The notes under the pieces: generated by a model
What the model saw: only the letters and a program-made list of their open reading frames with translations
Database searches by the model: none
Told to the model about the DNA's origin: nothing
Part shown: positions 1-9,304 of the stretch, piece after piece
Position numbering within the stretch: position 1 is the first letter of the stretch
How the letters are laid out: every line of letters starts with the position of its first letter
Position numbers and translations under genes: made by a program
Source of the DNA: Anammoximicrobium sp964645045
GTDB lineage: Bacteria; Planctomycetota; Planctomycetia; Pirellulales; Pirellulaceae
Length of the DNA: 64,000 nt
NCBI GenBank assembly: GCA_964645045.1
Contig: CAZXYZ010000009.1
Coordinates: 1 to 64,000 of the forward strand
Reading direction: 5' to 3'

Positions 1-113
1 TGAACCACAAGGGTGGCACATCTTAGGTCCACTCCGGCCCGTGGGAATCCAGGCTCGTGACGCTTTCCCCGGTGTCCACGAAACTCACTTCGTCCGTCGA
101 CTTCACCGGGCAT

Positions 114-3100
114 TCACGAGGCACCGGGCCACCGTGCTGGGTTTGCCTGCAACACCCGTCTGTGCGCAATGGCAGAAACCGCCTCCTCCAACTCGTCCGC
201 GTCAAGCTCATAGCTCGTAGACTCGCCATGCGGCCGCCGTCCCGACTCCTTGGACGTGGTTGTTGAATCCCTCTGCATAGAGGCAGGCCATCTGACTCGC
301 GATCCAGGCGAGCGCCACTTGACTTCGGCAACGACGCCGGGCTCGAGCTTCAGCTTGTCGCCGTTGTCCGCCGTGTCGCCACCCGTTTCTGCTGGCCGTT
401 GGTTGCGGTGGAAAATGAAGCCAGACTCCCCCTCCCCGGCCGATGCCGACGAGATGAGCCCCGCTCCGCTCAAATTGAGATAATTGACCACGACTAGCAC
501 ATCGTTCGGGGTGATCTGACCGTCGCCGCTCGGATCCAAGTACGGTGGGGGACTCGGCGAGATAAGGGGAACGAGGCCCCGGGAACCGCTGGAGTTGATA
601 TCGTTGATCAGCGTCAGGACGTCGATGGGGCTGGTTTGACCGTCAGCATTGACATCGTAGGGGTGCAGTGGATTCTGCCAAATCGCAGCGGTCACCGTGA
701 TTGTTACCGTGACCGCGTTGGAATCCATCACCCCGTCGGTCGCCCGATAGCTGAACTGATCCAAACCTACATAGCCGCCTTGGGCCTGGTAGAGGAAGAA
801 CCCGTCGGGCTGCAGATCAAGGGTGCCGTGGCTTGGGCCGGCGAGCAAGACGGCCGAAATCGGCTGCCATTCCGGATCTAGATCGTTATTCAGGACGTCG
901 ATCACGACTGCCTCCCCGGGGGCGATCCGGACGTTGTCGGCGTTCGCGGTTGGCGGCTGGTTGACGTCCGGCCCGAGCTGCAAGCTCAGTTGGTACGGAG
1001 TCGCTCCCCAGACGCTCCCCTGGAGCGACAGGAAGTAGGTGCCCGCGTTCGGCAAGGCGACCGAGATGGGCCTCCCGAAGGGGGCGTGCGCGAGGGCCTC
1101 GAAATCCGCGTTCAAGAGGGTCTTCATTCCGCCGGAGCCGACCGGCAGATTGTCGGCAGCCGCGAACGTGTCGCCCGCCTTCGCGCTGAACGCGTACCAC
1201 TGCTCGTCATGCTGAGTGGCCAAGGTGCCCTGGAGCGTTTGAGGTTCAAAGACCGCCGCTTGGCCGTCGACGTCGATGGCCGTCAGGTCGTAGTACCCGC
1301 CGCTTGCTGGCGCGCCGATCAGCAGCGTGTACTCGCCGGAGGCGGGCAGATCGAGAACGGGGAAGCGGCGGTTGGCGAGTTGCCGGTGCAATTCTGTGCC
1401 GTCGGGGCCAAAGAGCGTTACGGTTGCAGTGCCTCGCCAATCGTTGCTGTTCAACAGTAGACGTTGGCCGGCCGTTCCTCCAAACACGAACCGATGGTGT
1501 TGTCCCGGCGACACGACGGCCGACACGCGGGAGCCCAGCGACAGCGGCTGCGAAACGACAGCATTCCGTGTTAGCTTGAACTCATAGTCGATCGGGCCAA
1601 CGCCGATGCCGCGGGCCACAAGGAAATAATCGCCGCCGGCCTGCAAATAGGCAGCGAGGCCGTCGTTTCCCGCGGCAATCACCGCTCCCCATGGATCGTA
1701 GAGCGTCCAAGCCGTACCGCTGTTGGGCACCCGGGTCGCGACCCGAATCTCTTCCCCCTGAGTGCCTGAATACCGGTACACGTTCAGTTTCCCCGGGATG
1801 CCGGCGAGCTGGTCGTCAAGGTACGTTTCCAGCGGCAACTCGGCTAGGCCGGTTACCTCGGTCAAGCGAAACGAGCGGGCTTCACCCCACCTCGTGATGG
1901 CCAGACGATACGCCCCCGTCTGTTCCAAACGCACCACCTGCTCGCTATTCCAGTGTCTTACTTGCCCATCCACGCCGACGAGGTCGACGCGGGCGGAATC
2001 CTGACCGAGCTTTTCAAAATAGAGCCATTGGCCTGCGGTCCCAGTGAACGTGAATTCATCGATCCCGGAGCGAGCGGTCGTGTCGGTGTAAGCCTGGCCG
2101 TAGACCAACGCTTGCGTTGGCGGCGAACTCGTCTCCAGCACGACTTCGAACCGCCGCACGCCCTGTTCGATCAGGGCTATGAGGTAATCTCCTGTTTGGG
2201 GCAAGTATACCCGTCGAACTCCGTATTCCAACTCGATGTGGTTTCCCTCGGCGTCGAAGAAGAGGAGACCGGTCCCGCCCGTGAACTCGATCGCTTCCCC
2301 GGCCGTGCCGGCATAGCTCAAGAGAAACAAACCGCGTTCGAGCTGCAAATCGAGTTCGACGGGCTGAGCCGGGGTCAAAGGCACGGCGTCGGCTACGTCG
2401 CGGAGCAAAACGCTGTACGGACGGCCAGAGTTAACGCCTTCCAATCGCAGCACGTAGCGGCCCGTTTGGTCCAACGCCAGCAGCCCGCCGCCGTCGGCCG
2501 AGCTTTTCACCGTGCGGGATCCGCCGCCGGGAGCGATCAACTCTCCCTGGCGGTACGCAGTGAGGTCGAGGAAGACCACTTGGCCGGCCGTACCCTGGAA
2601 CTCGAACTCGTCGAAGTCGGTCGCCGAACGCAGGTCCTCCAGCAGGCGGCCGATTTCAGCGACCTCGCGGAAGTGGAACTGATAGGCCCCGGTCCCGGCG
2701 TCCGCTGCACCGGTGATCGTTACGGTCTGCAGGCCGGACTCGGAAAAGGCGACCCGCTGCGGGACATGAGCGGGCCCCTGATGGAGCACGGCGCCGGTGG
2801 GCCCGCGGATTGTCACCACGAGGGCCTCGCCGGGGATGTTCGAGGGAACAAAGACCAGTTCCTGTCCGGCGGTTGCCTGGATCCGCCACAGATCCGATTG
2901 CCCCGGCGTCTGGATGGCCCCGGCGGCGGCCTGCGGGCCGGCCACCCGGACAAACAGGTCGTATGACGAGCGGTTGGGTCCAAGCGAAAGCGGCTGTCCG
3001 TCGGTGATCTCGACGGGAATGAAAAGATCATACGACCCCAATCGCCGCGGGTCAGGGCTCAGGGTGAGCCGACCATCCGGAGTGATCTCGGCCCCGGCGG

Positions 3101-6100
3101 GCGCGCCGTCCCCCAGATTGAAAATGACGCTCGCTCCCAGGTTGCGGTCCCGGCCCTCGAACTCCAGACGAAGCGTTTCGCCCACATCCAGAAAGGCGTC
3201 GTAATCCTGCGGAGGAAAGACGTAGGGGGGCGAGTTTTCGATCGTCATGGGTGACGGCGCATAGACCACCTGCGGCGCATTGTAACCATCGGTGATGGAG
3301 GCGTAGACCCAGTAGGTGCCGGGAGGTTCAATCGGAAGTGTCGCCGTGTAGATCCCGGCATACGGAAAGGCATACCCCCTGAAAGGGATGCCGTCGTTTC
3401 CACTTGAATCGGTATCGAGGAAGAAGTCGACCTGAAAAGGCGAGTCAGGATCGGAGGCCCGATAGAGAATCTTGTCATCATTCGTGTAGGGATCGACGAT
3501 CTGCTCGATGATCTCCAGGCTGGGCGGATGATTGGTGTTCAGGCGTCCCGCCGACACAGGTCCCAATCCGGTCACGTCCACCGGCCGGATCCTCCAGGCA
3601 CCCGTTGCCGGATTCCGGATGACCACGGTCTTCGAGGTTGCTGTGGCGAGCCGATCGATGAGGGCCATTTCGGGATCGGCACGGATCTGGGCCTCGCTGT
3701 AGACCGTGCCGTCCGGCGCGACCACTTCAATGGCTCGCGTCCCCATGTCGTTCGTCCACGAGACCCACAGCAACGCCTTGTCCGGGCTCGAGGAGACCAG
3801 GGTTCCCCCCTCGGCAGCCGATGCTTTGCTGTCTTGAAGTGCGGAATCGGCTTCTGGCTCCGGGGGGGGCTCTTCGTGGACTCCGTGGATGTTCCCCTGG
3901 AAGTCCAACCACAGGCCAAATTTCACCGTGAGTTCGGGCTGCTCGTCGTTGGGGATCTCGCCACCTACCCGGATGTAGTCATTGGTCGGATCGCCGTCGT
4001 TCACGTACTGGACGTTGACGGAGCCTTCGAATTGCTGCCCTTGGAATTCGGTGCCCTCGATCGTGGGCATCCGCAGCGCGCCGCTCCCTTCGATGACGAC
4101 GTCACCGTCGCCGTTGATGAAGAAGCGGCCCTCGACCGTCACCAGGTCACCCAACAAGGTGACCGTGCCGTTGCCCTTAAAGAAACGTTTCTCCCAGTTG
4201 AACTCCATCTCACCGCCGACTTTGATCAAGGCGGTCGGGTCTCCGTCGCCGATGGTGATGGCGGGAAAATACAGGGTCCCTTTGCCAGTGAGGTGATTCT
4301 CGTCTACCGTCGCGGTGACCTCGAACTGGTGGAGGGTGGCTTCGATTTGGCTGGCATCCGCCGGAGCACCGAGGGTCTCCCAGAGCCAATCGCCCAGGGC
4401 GCCGCCGGATTTGTCCAGAGTCGTTTTCGCCAAAGATTCGATGGTCACGCTACCGGTGAGCGACACGGGTTCCTCGTCGGAGCTGGCCAAGTGCTCCACT
4501 TTGCCGGTGGCCTCGGTGAGTTGGTAGCCGGTGCTGAAAATGGGAAGTCCGCCACCACCGGTCGCTTCCATCGAATCGAGTTCCCAGTTGACCATTCCGA
4601 GCGATCCCCCCAGTTCGACGCCAAGCGGGGTGCGCATCTTGCCTCCTCCCTTGGCTGTCCCTTCGCTGCTGTCGAACTCGAGGTACGCTTCTTCGAGCAC
4701 CCATTTGTCTTCGACAAACGTGATCGGACCGGCGGCAAGCCGCCCCTTCATGTCCCACTCGCCGGCCGAGTACTGGATGTAATTGTCACCGGTGAAATCG
4801 GCACTCAGACCGCCCCACTTGGGGATCGATGCATGGCCGTGAATTACGAACTTCTCCACCTCTTCCTCGTCCGCGGGAACGTAGCCGACCGACATGTCCT
4901 TGGCAATAAAATCCGGATCCTCGTCGCCGTCGAGCGAGATGGAAAAGTCCCGCAGGGGAATCTCGAAGCCGCTCATGGCAACTCCGCTGTCGCTGAGCAC
5001 CAGCCAATTGTCTCCGTCCAGCGGAAGCAGGCCGTCCCCGGCGGGCTGGGAGAGCAGTACCTTGCCTTGAAGCCCTACCTCCTCCTCGCCGAACCTCAGG
5101 CCGGTCACGTCCAGCGGGGATCCGGCGACGGCGTACTGGTTTCCGCCGCCAGGCTCCTCGAGCACGCGAGTGCTCGCTCCCTTGCCTTTCGGGATCCACA
5201 CCTCGCCGGTGAACAGTTGCGAGGTTCGGTTGCGTGCCGAGTCGAGCTGGTAAAACGTTCCCTCCAAATGCACCCACGCCCGCGAGTACCACGCCGATCC
5301 GACGAGTTCCACATCGGGTCGGAATGACCGGCCCGCGGCAGGCGCCAGACCAATCAGCAATCGGGCGGGATCGGGGTACGAAACGTGCGCATAAAGATCC
5401 CGTTCGGGCAGGTACTGTTCCCGAAAGCCACCCCCGAGCACGTCGATCTTCAGGGGCAAGACGTCGGCGACCGGGAGGGACGCGGTATTATTGCGGCGGT
5501 ATACCTCGTCCAGCGACTGCTGCCAGTCCATGACCATCAGGACGTGCGTGGCCTCTTGAGGCCGGCCATAACCGGCCGCGTAGTTAGCGCGGCCTTGATG
5601 CACGCCCGGCGACATCTCCTCCACCGTATTCAGCACATCCCGATGGAACGGCTTGTCGATTCCACCCAGGATATCCGTCACCTGATCTCCCGTCGCCCAG
5701 TAGAAGCCAATTTCCGCCCTGGGAAACGGCTCGCCGCTGACGGTGTAGGAGTAGTCGAGCGTGCCGTTTTCCTGACGGAACAACTCGCCCGCCGCCAGAT
5801 CGCGGAGGGAGATCTTGAATGTGCCCCAAGCGGGATAGGTAAAGGGCACTCCGCCCAGCTTGATTCCGGGGCTATCGAAGGTCGAGGCAAGCACAAGGTA
5901 CTGCGGCGAATTGGAGCCGGAAAAGACGAGCGTCTCTTCCTCTCTCACGCTCGCCAACGTCCCGCTGCGCGCGTTTCCGCCTCCCCAGGAAATCCCAAGG
6001 CCATTGAAGTCCAACGGATTCTGGTGAAATGGCCCTCCCAAGCGTCCGTAATTCGTGCCCGGTGAAGCAAAGCTGAGAGGGTTTGTGTCGAGCAGACTGA

Positions 6101-6551
6101 GGGAGAAGACGGAGGTGGAATCCGCATCCTGGCCGGCACCGTAGGGCGGAACGTACGAATTCCACGTGTACAATTCGTAGGTGACGTCGATGACGTACTG
6201 CTCTGCCGGTGGAAGTTCGGCATAGGCGAACCGGTCGCCCCATGGCTGGAAGGATGGCTTATCGAAATGCGGTTCCCCCAGGCTCACCTCGGTGCCCTCC
6301 ATGATCCCGTTGGGGAATTCCCAGCGTTCCTTGCCATCGACGAGAAAGTCGCCGTAAAAACCCTGCCACGACAGGGTCAGCATGGCGCGCGTTTCCAGAC
6401 ATTCCATCGTCAGGCGACGAAAACGGGATGTTCGCGCGGGGGGGCCTCCTGTTCTCCTTGACATGCTACGCCGCTTGGCCCCAGCCTGGCGCACGAGGCG
6501 TTTCCTGCGATAAGTTCCGGCTTGTTTGCCGACGAAACTTGCTCTGGACAT
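114..6551 (-). CDS. Giant secreted protein with PPC-like repeats, cadherin-like domain and type I dockerin
   Basis: A 2145-residue protein. The ATG at 6551 is chosen because GGTGGAGGACC lies just upstream; the frame stays open to 6689 but lacks a comparable ribosome site. Residues about 44-58 hold RRLTMECLETRAML, the planctomycete leader-type motif seen at the front of large exported proteins. The middle has beta-rich segments. Residues about 1220-1780 contain several pre-peptidase C-terminal (PPC)-like repeats with the recurring core F-x-G-T-A-G-Q. A bacterial cadherin-like/Big domain follows at about 1864-1955 (NQPPTANADN, FSYRATDG). Paired dockerin loops (DVNADGQTSPIDVL and DPSGDGQITPNDVL) lie at about 1962-2025, and a charged tail of about 120 residues follows. 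The role is inferred: a large surface or extracellular adhesion/matrix protein. No catalytic domain was recognised. Confidence 0.85.
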   Translation of the reverse strand: MSRASFVGKQAGTYRRKRLVRQAGAKRRSMSRRTGGPPARTSRFRRLTMECLETRAMLTLSWQGFYGDFLVDGKERWEFPNGIMEGTEVSLGEPHFDKPSFQPWGDRFAYAELPPAEQYVIDVTYELYTWNSYVPPYGAGQDADSTSVFSLSLLDTNPLSFASPGTNYGRLGGPFHQNPLDFNGLGISWGGGNARSGTLASVREEETLVFSGSNSPQYLVLASTFDSPGIKLGGVPFTYPAWGTFKISLRDLAAGELFRQENGTLDYSYTVSGEPFPRAEIGFYWATGDQVTDILGGIDKPFHRDVLNTVEEMSPGVHQGRANYAAGYGRPQEATHVLMVMDWQQSLDEVYRRNNTASLPVADVLPLKIDVLGGGFREQYLPERDLYAHVSYPDPARLLIGLAPAAGRSFRPDVELVGSAWYSRAWVHLEGTFYQLDSARNRTSQLFTGEVWIPKGKGASTRVLEEPGGGNQYAVAGSPLDVTGLRFGEEEVGLQGKVLLSQPAGDGLLPLDGDNWLVLSDSGVAMSGFEIPLRDFSISLDGDEDPDFIAKDMSVGYVPADEEEVEKFVIHGHASIPKWGGLSADFTGDNYIQYSAGEWDMKGRLAAGPITFVEDKWVLEEAYLEFDSSEGTAKGGGKMRTPLGVELGGSLGMVNWELDSMEATGGGGLPIFSTGYQLTEATGKVEHLASSDEEPVSLTGSVTIESLAKTTLDKSGGALGDWLWETLGAPADASQIEATLHQFEVTATVDENHLTGKGTLYFPAITIGDGDPTALIKVGGEMEFNWEKRFFKGNGTVTLLGDLVTVEGRFFINGDGDVVIEGSGALRMPTIEGTEFQGQQFEGSVNVQYVNDGDPTNDYIRVGGEIPNDEQPELTVKFGLWLDFQGNIHGVHEEPPPEPEADSALQDSKASAAEGGTLVSSSPDKALLWVSWTNDMGTRAIEVVAPDGTVYSEAQIRADPEMALIDRLATATSKTVVIRNPATGAWRIRPVDVTGLGPVSAGRLNTNHPPSLEIIEQIVDPYTNDDKILYRASDPDSPFQVDFFLDTDSSGNDGIPFRGYAFPYAGIYTATLPIEPPGTYWVYASITDGYNAPQVVYAPSPMTIENSPPYVFPPQDYDAFLDVGETLRLEFEGRDRNLGASVIFNLGDGAPAGAEITPDGRLTLSPDPRRLGSYDLFIPVEITDGQPLSLGPNRSSYDLFVRVAGPQAAAGAIQTPGQSDLWRIQATAGQELVFVPSNIPGEALVVTIRGPTGAVLHQGPAHVPQRVAFSESGLQTVTITGAADAGTGAYQFHFREVAEIGRLLEDLRSATDFDEFEFQGTAGQVVFLDLTAYRQGELIAPGGGSRTVKSSADGGGLLALDQTGRYVLRLEGVNSGRPYSVLLRDVADAVPLTPAQPVELDLQLERGLFLLSYAGTAGEAIEFTGGTGLLFFDAEGNHIELEYGVRRVYLPQTGDYLIALIEQGVRRFEVVLETSSPPTQALVYGQAYTDTTARSGIDEFTFTGTAGQWLYFEKLGQDSARVDLVGVDGQVRHWNSEQVVRLEQTGAYRLAITRWGEARSFRLTEVTGLAELPLETYLDDQLAGIPGKLNVYRYSGTQGEEIRVATRVPNSGTAWTLYDPWGAVIAAGNDGLAAYLQAGGDYFLVARGIGVGPIDYEFKLTRNAVVSQPLSLGSRVSAVVSPGQHHRFVFGGTAGQRLLLNSNDWRGTATVTLFGPDGTELHRQLANRRFPVLDLPASGEYTLLIGAPASGGYYDLTAIDVDGQAAVFEPQTLQGTLATQHDEQWYAFSAKAGDTFAAADNLPVGSGGMKTLLNADFEALAHAPFGRPISVALPNAGTYFLSLQGSVWGATPYQLSLQLGPDVNQPPTANADNVRIAPGEAVVIDVLNNDLDPEWQPISAVLLAGPSHGTLDLQPDGFFLYQAQGGYVGLDQFSYRATDGVMDSNAVTVTITVTAAIWQNPLHPYDVNADGQTSPIDVLTLINDINSSGSRGLVPLISPSPPPYLDPSGDGQITPNDVLVVVNYLNLSGAGLISSASAGEGESGFIFHRNQRPAETGGDTADNGDKLKLEPGVVAEVKWRSPGSRVRWPASMQRDSTTTSKESGRRPHGESTSYELDADELEEAVSAIAHRRVLQANPARWPGAS

Positions 6552-6565
6552 ATCGGTCCTCCACC

Positions 6566-6581
6566 AAGGCGCTTGCGCCTT
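6566..6581. repeat. Short inverted repeat upstream of the dockerin gene
   Basis: AAGGCGC-TT-GCGCCTT lies 15 bases upstream of the chosen start of the dockerin gene, in its leader region. It could be an operator or a small hairpin; nothing further supports a function. Confidence 0.25.
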
Positions 6582-6737
6582 ATCGATTAAGCCCCAATCG
6601 CTGTCCCGAGTAGAATGGTCAAGAGCGGACAGTATAGGTGGCGTCATAATCCCTTTACAAGCTAATTTTATCGGTTTTGGGTTTTTCATGCGGATGGTTG
6701 CAAATGGGGCCGGGTCCTGTCACATTCCGCATGCGGC

Positions 6738-7088
6738 TTGCCGCCGCCACCTGTGGAGACTTTGGAGCAAGCCGACAAGCGTCTGCAGGCAGCCGCCGAG
6801 CGGGCTTCGTCCTCGGCCGGGCAGCAAGCGGTCGGGCAGGAGTTGCTGTCGCTCGCGGACAAGGCCATTCTCGATTCGCAGATCGAAATGGCCAAGCGAG
6901 TCATTGAGCGCGCTTTGGCCGCAGCCCGGAAATCAGAATCGGATGATTTGGTGAAACAAGCCACGTTGGTGTGGAGCGAGTTGGAGCAGCCATTCACGGA
7001 TGAAGTGAAAGAACGAGCCCGTCAGCGCCTCCGCGAGCGGGACATTTCGCCGTCCGCGACTGCCGAAGAGCAAGGACAGAAACATTGA
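6738..7088 (+). pseudogene. Helical-repeat fragment, probably remnant of a large planctomycete protein
   Basis: The open frame encodes 116 residues from a TTG and has no ATG or clear ribosome site. It contains ADKAILDSQIEMAKRVIERA followed by LAAARKSESDDLVKQA. To my knowledge this pattern of alternating A/L/K helices is typical of the helical linker in long planctomycete secreted proteins, where several such units follow one another. Only about one unit is left here. The 5' end runs into the divergent dockerin gene's upstream region. With the signal-peptide fragment at 7213 and the two fragments at 8421 and 9305, it looks like part of one decayed gene family. A small intact gene cannot be excluded. 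Confidence 0.45.
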
Positions 7089-7157
7089 TGACAAGAAAAT
7101 GTGGCTTGGGAACGTGGGATGCATGCCGTCTTTTTGTCATCAGTCTTTTTGTCATCA
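7087..7157. repeat. 15-bp tandem direct repeat with inverted partner
   Basis: GTCTTTTTGTCATCA occurs twice head to tail at 7128-7142 and 7143-7157. TGATGACAAGA at 7087-7097, overlapping the preceding stop codon, is the inverted partner. The result is two alternative stem-loops between two gene fragments. It may be a replication-slippage duplication inside a former terminator. Confidence 0.5.
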
Positions 7158-7212
7158 GAGACTGAATCAGGATGTCTGGGGTCACACGAGCCAAATAACA
7201 AGGAGACCACCC

Positions 7213-7374
7213 ATGCCGTTTAGCCGTCGCGGTGTTTTTGTGCGAATGGTGTTCCTGGCGTCATGCATCGCCACGGCAGGCGAATTGGCCGCTCAGCCGA
7301 AGACGCCCGTCCCGGACGCGCAGGCTCAGCAAACGGCCAAGAAGGCGGCGGGCGAGTTGTTTGCGGATCGTTTC
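7213..7374 (+). pseudogene. Signal peptide and N-terminus of a decayed secreted protein
   Basis: An ATG at 7213 follows AAGGAGACC, a good ribosome site. The first 28 residues form a Sec signal peptide (hydrophobic VRMVFLASCIATAGELAAQ). The next segment, KTPVPDAQAQQTAKKAAGEL, resembles the conserved start of planctomycete secreted proteins known to me by the pattern VPD-A-Q-A-x-KLV-E-x-F. After residue about 54 the similarity stops, although the frame runs on to 7683 with a composition unlike a real protein and overlaps the higB-like gene. I read it as the preserved front of a gene whose body was lost, possibly when the toxin-antitoxin module entered. Confidence 0.5.
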
Positions 7375-7588
7375 ACCCTGGCGTCAGACGGTTGGGATTG
7401 CCGCCGTAGAATGCTTGTCCGCACCACGAATGCCCAGGATTTCACCCAATACCAGCCGCCCAACCAATCCTGCGTCCCCGCTTGGAACTGTTCCGGGGGC
7501 ATCCCCGCTTCCGGGCTTGACCAGGTACTACGCCGGTGTATAGTTACGGGCATCCGTCGTCTCAGCAGTTGTTTCGGAAGCCCGGCGT

Positions 7589-7984
7589 ATGGCGAAGAAG
7601 ATACTGCCTCCCGAAGCGCTGTTGGAGTTCTTCGAACTGGAGCCATTTGTGAGGCGGTGGAAGAAGTACGGTTTTCCCGATGAAGAGTTAGGAAATCTGG
7701 AAATCGAGATCATGGCTGGGCCGCAATCGCATCCTGTGATTCCGGGAACACGAGGGCTGCGCAAAATGCGGTATTCGCCCGCGTCATGGCCCAAGGGCAA
7801 GTCCGGTGCTTTGCGGGTATGCTATGTGTACTTCGAGCGCTGGCGTGCGGTCACGCTGCTGATCGTGTACTCCAAGAGCGAGATGGACGATATCCCGGAA
7901 AGTATGAAGCCGACACTGAACGCGGCAATCGACGATATCGAAACGCACTTGGAGAAGCTGTTTTCGCAGGGGGAGCGCAGATGA
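7589..7984 (+). CDS. HigB/RelE-type toxin
   Basis: A 131-residue protein resembling the RelE/HigB type II toxins, which are ribosome-dependent mRNA endonucleases. Its core is RYSPASWPKGKSGALRVCYV, then WRAVTLLIVYSKSE and a C-terminal helix ending KLFSQGERR. This is the usual beta-sheet plus C-terminal helix order, with basic residues where the active site lies. Length is normal for the family. The stop overlaps the ATG of the HTH antitoxin gene by four bases (ATGA), so the two are translationally coupled with the toxin first, which is the typical HigBA order. It sits between remnants of a decayed gene, which suggests insertion. Confidence 0.8.
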   Translation: MAKKILPPEALLEFFELEPFVRRWKKYGFPDEELGNLEIEIMAGPQSHPVIPGTRGLRKMRYSPASWPKGKSGALRVCYVYFERWRAVTLLIVYSKSEMDDIPESMKPTLNAAIDDIETHLEKLFSQGERR

Positions 7985-8358
7985 CAAAGGCAAGCAAGAG
8001 CGGGCGTAAGGCATTGGTGGACGAGATGCTGGCTGGCTTACAGGCGTTCGCCCGCGATTTGAAGGAGTTGCCTGGCGAAGAGATCAAAGCGAAGTACCGT
8101 CAGCGTACGGTGGAAGTGGACTTTCGGCCTCGCGCCTTCGGGGCTGGGGACGTCAAGCAGCTGCGAGCTTCGATGGACTGCAGCCAGAGGGTCTTCGCGG
8201 ATTTCATTGGTGTTTCGCTCGGAACGCTGCGGAATTGGGAGCAGGGCATTCGCCCGGTCAGCGGCGTGGCGGCCCGCCTGCTCGACGAAATGCGCATCCG
8301 TCCGGGGTACTGGAAGATCCGTCTCCGCCAGTCCTTGAAGGAGCGAAAGGCGGGTTAA
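7981..8358 (+). CDS. HigA-like HTH antitoxin
   Basis: A 125-residue protein. Residues about 55-110 form an XRE-type helix-turn-helix with the recognisable stretch SQRVFADFIGVSLGTLRNWE, followed by QGIRPVSGVAARLLD. Such proteins neutralise the HigB/RelE toxin and repress their own operon. The start overlaps the toxin stop. The N-terminal 50 residues are charged and helical and probably wrap the toxin. Expression is likely autoregulated, by family knowledge; no operator palindrome stood out upstream of 7589. Confidence 0.8.
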   Translation: MTKASKSGRKALVDEMLAGLQAFARDLKELPGEEIKAKYRQRTVEVDFRPRAFGAGDVKQLRASMDCSQRVFADFIGVSLGTLRNWEQGIRPVSGVAARLLDEMRIRPGYWKIRLRQSLKERKAG

Positions 8359-8420
8359 GAGGACACCGGCGTCAGGTGATTCGCCCCCGTCATGTCTCCA
8401 CTGTCGAATCGGACAGTATG

Positions 8421-8620
8421 AAGCTGTCGCCCACCCGCGCTGTTGCCTGGAAGCAGGGGAGCGGTGTCATCCGGCTGATCCACGGGCGGGAGGGCTTCTG
8501 CTATTTGTCAGCGATTTGAGGAGGTTTTCGCGGTGCGGTGGAAGCGGTCCGCGTCGCTCTGGAACAAGACGGCTGGTGGTCCTTGTCGGGCAAGGCAGCC
8601 GGTCGCCTGGAGGCGATGGC
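8421..8620 (+). pseudogene. Decayed C-terminal domain fragment, copy 1 of a 200-bp direct repeat
   Basis: Nearly the same 200 bases recur at 9305-9504. The conceptual peptide reads VIRLIHGREGFCYLSAI, then after a TGA stop GAVEAVRVALEQDGWWSLSG and a helical tail. This is a beta-strand domain of the F-C-x-L-x-x-x-x-G-x-F-x-G-x-G-E-x-V type that I associate with the C-termini of planctomycete secreted proteins. In this copy GCGATTTGAGG gives a stop where copy 2 reads GCGATCTCAGG. The copy is therefore broken. It lies between higA and brnA. Confidence 0.5.
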
Positions 8621-8670
8621 TGAAGAATCGGACGCCAATCAGGGAGGCGATTTCGGCGTGTGGCCGCGTG

Positions 8671-8916
8671 TCAGGTACGGCCGCGTGCCTTGTTCTTCCC
8701 GGGCATCGTTTGGATCAAAGCCCGCAGGACCTTGTTCACGGCATCGGGCGTAGTGAAGACTTCGGCCACGTCGGGGTCCAACGCGACGACTAAGCAAGTT
8801 GGGTCAACTCGAGACGCGAACCGGTTGGGCTTCGCTTTGCTGTAGTCGAACCGATACTCGGCTCGCAACTCGTCGCTCGTGCCGTCTGTTGCCTTACGAT
8901 CCTGTGCCTTCTTCAT
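8671..8916 (-). CDS. brnA: BrnA-type antitoxin
   Basis: An 81-residue protein. Its first half contains the conserved-looking LRAEYRFDYSKAKPNRFA, the toxin-binding strand/loop of this antitoxin type. Its second half, VVALDPDVAEVFTTPDAVNK followed by a short helix, is the ribbon-helix-helix part that binds DNA. It lies directly downstream of brnT and overlaps it by 23 bases, so the two are co-transcribed and coupled. The pair is expected to be autoregulated by the complex. It is oriented opposite to the surrounding fragments. Confidence 0.75.
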   Translation of the reverse strand: MKKAQDRKATDGTSDELRAEYRFDYSKAKPNRFASRVDPTCLVVALDPDVAEVFTTPDAVNKVLRALIQTMPGKNKARGRT

Positions 8917-9184
8917 AGTCCGTTCTTTCCCGCTTTGTTGCTTTCCGGGCGCTAATGATCCGAACCACGTCTGCCCCGCGCTGCGTGAAGGAAACGACCA
9001 ACAGACGCTGACGGGTTGAATGGCCGATCACGATTTCACGCCGTTCGTCGGCCGAGTGTTCTTCGTCGTCGAAAATCGCAGCGAGCGGATCGCCGAATAC
9101 GGTGCAGGCTTCTTCGAATGCGACGCCGTGCTTTCTCAGATTCGAGGCGGCCTTGTTGCTGTCCCACTCGAACGTCACTGGCAT
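8894..9184 (-). CDS. brnT: BrnT-type ribonuclease toxin
   Basis: The ATG at 9184 gives 96 residues, the normal size; the frame extends to 9232 without a better start. The sequence begins MPVTFEWDSNKAASNLRKHG, has the typical acidic FEEACTVFGDPLAAIFDDEE, then RREIVIGHSTRQRLLVVSFT and ends with RIISARKATKRER. All are BrnT hallmarks: a RelE-like fold, and R/S/A-R-K-A-T-x-x-E near the end for RNA cleavage. It forms a type II toxin-antitoxin module with the overlapping brnA. The module sits exactly between two copies of a 200-bp direct repeat. Confidence 0.85.
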   Translation of the reverse strand: MPVTFEWDSNKAASNLRKHGVAFEEACTVFGDPLAAIFDDEEHSADERREIVIGHSTRQRLLVVSFTQRGADVVRIISARKATKRERTDYEEGTGS

Positions 9185-9304
9185 GTTTTCTCCATCCCCG
9201 CTGCACGTCTTCCCGCGTCGGCTCCGCGGCAACGGAACTCATTGTATGCCTTGGCCCGCTGACACGCAAGGAAGCGGAAGACGGCACGCCGGAGAAAGTA
9301 ACTC

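Noticed and set aside
3528..5327. Open frame of 599 codons on the plus strand
   Set aside because: Antisense shadow of the dockerin protein; no signal or domain.
7375..7683. Continuation of the 7213 frame as an intact secreted protein
   Set aside because: After residue 54 the composition changes and it overlaps the better-supported HigB-like gene.
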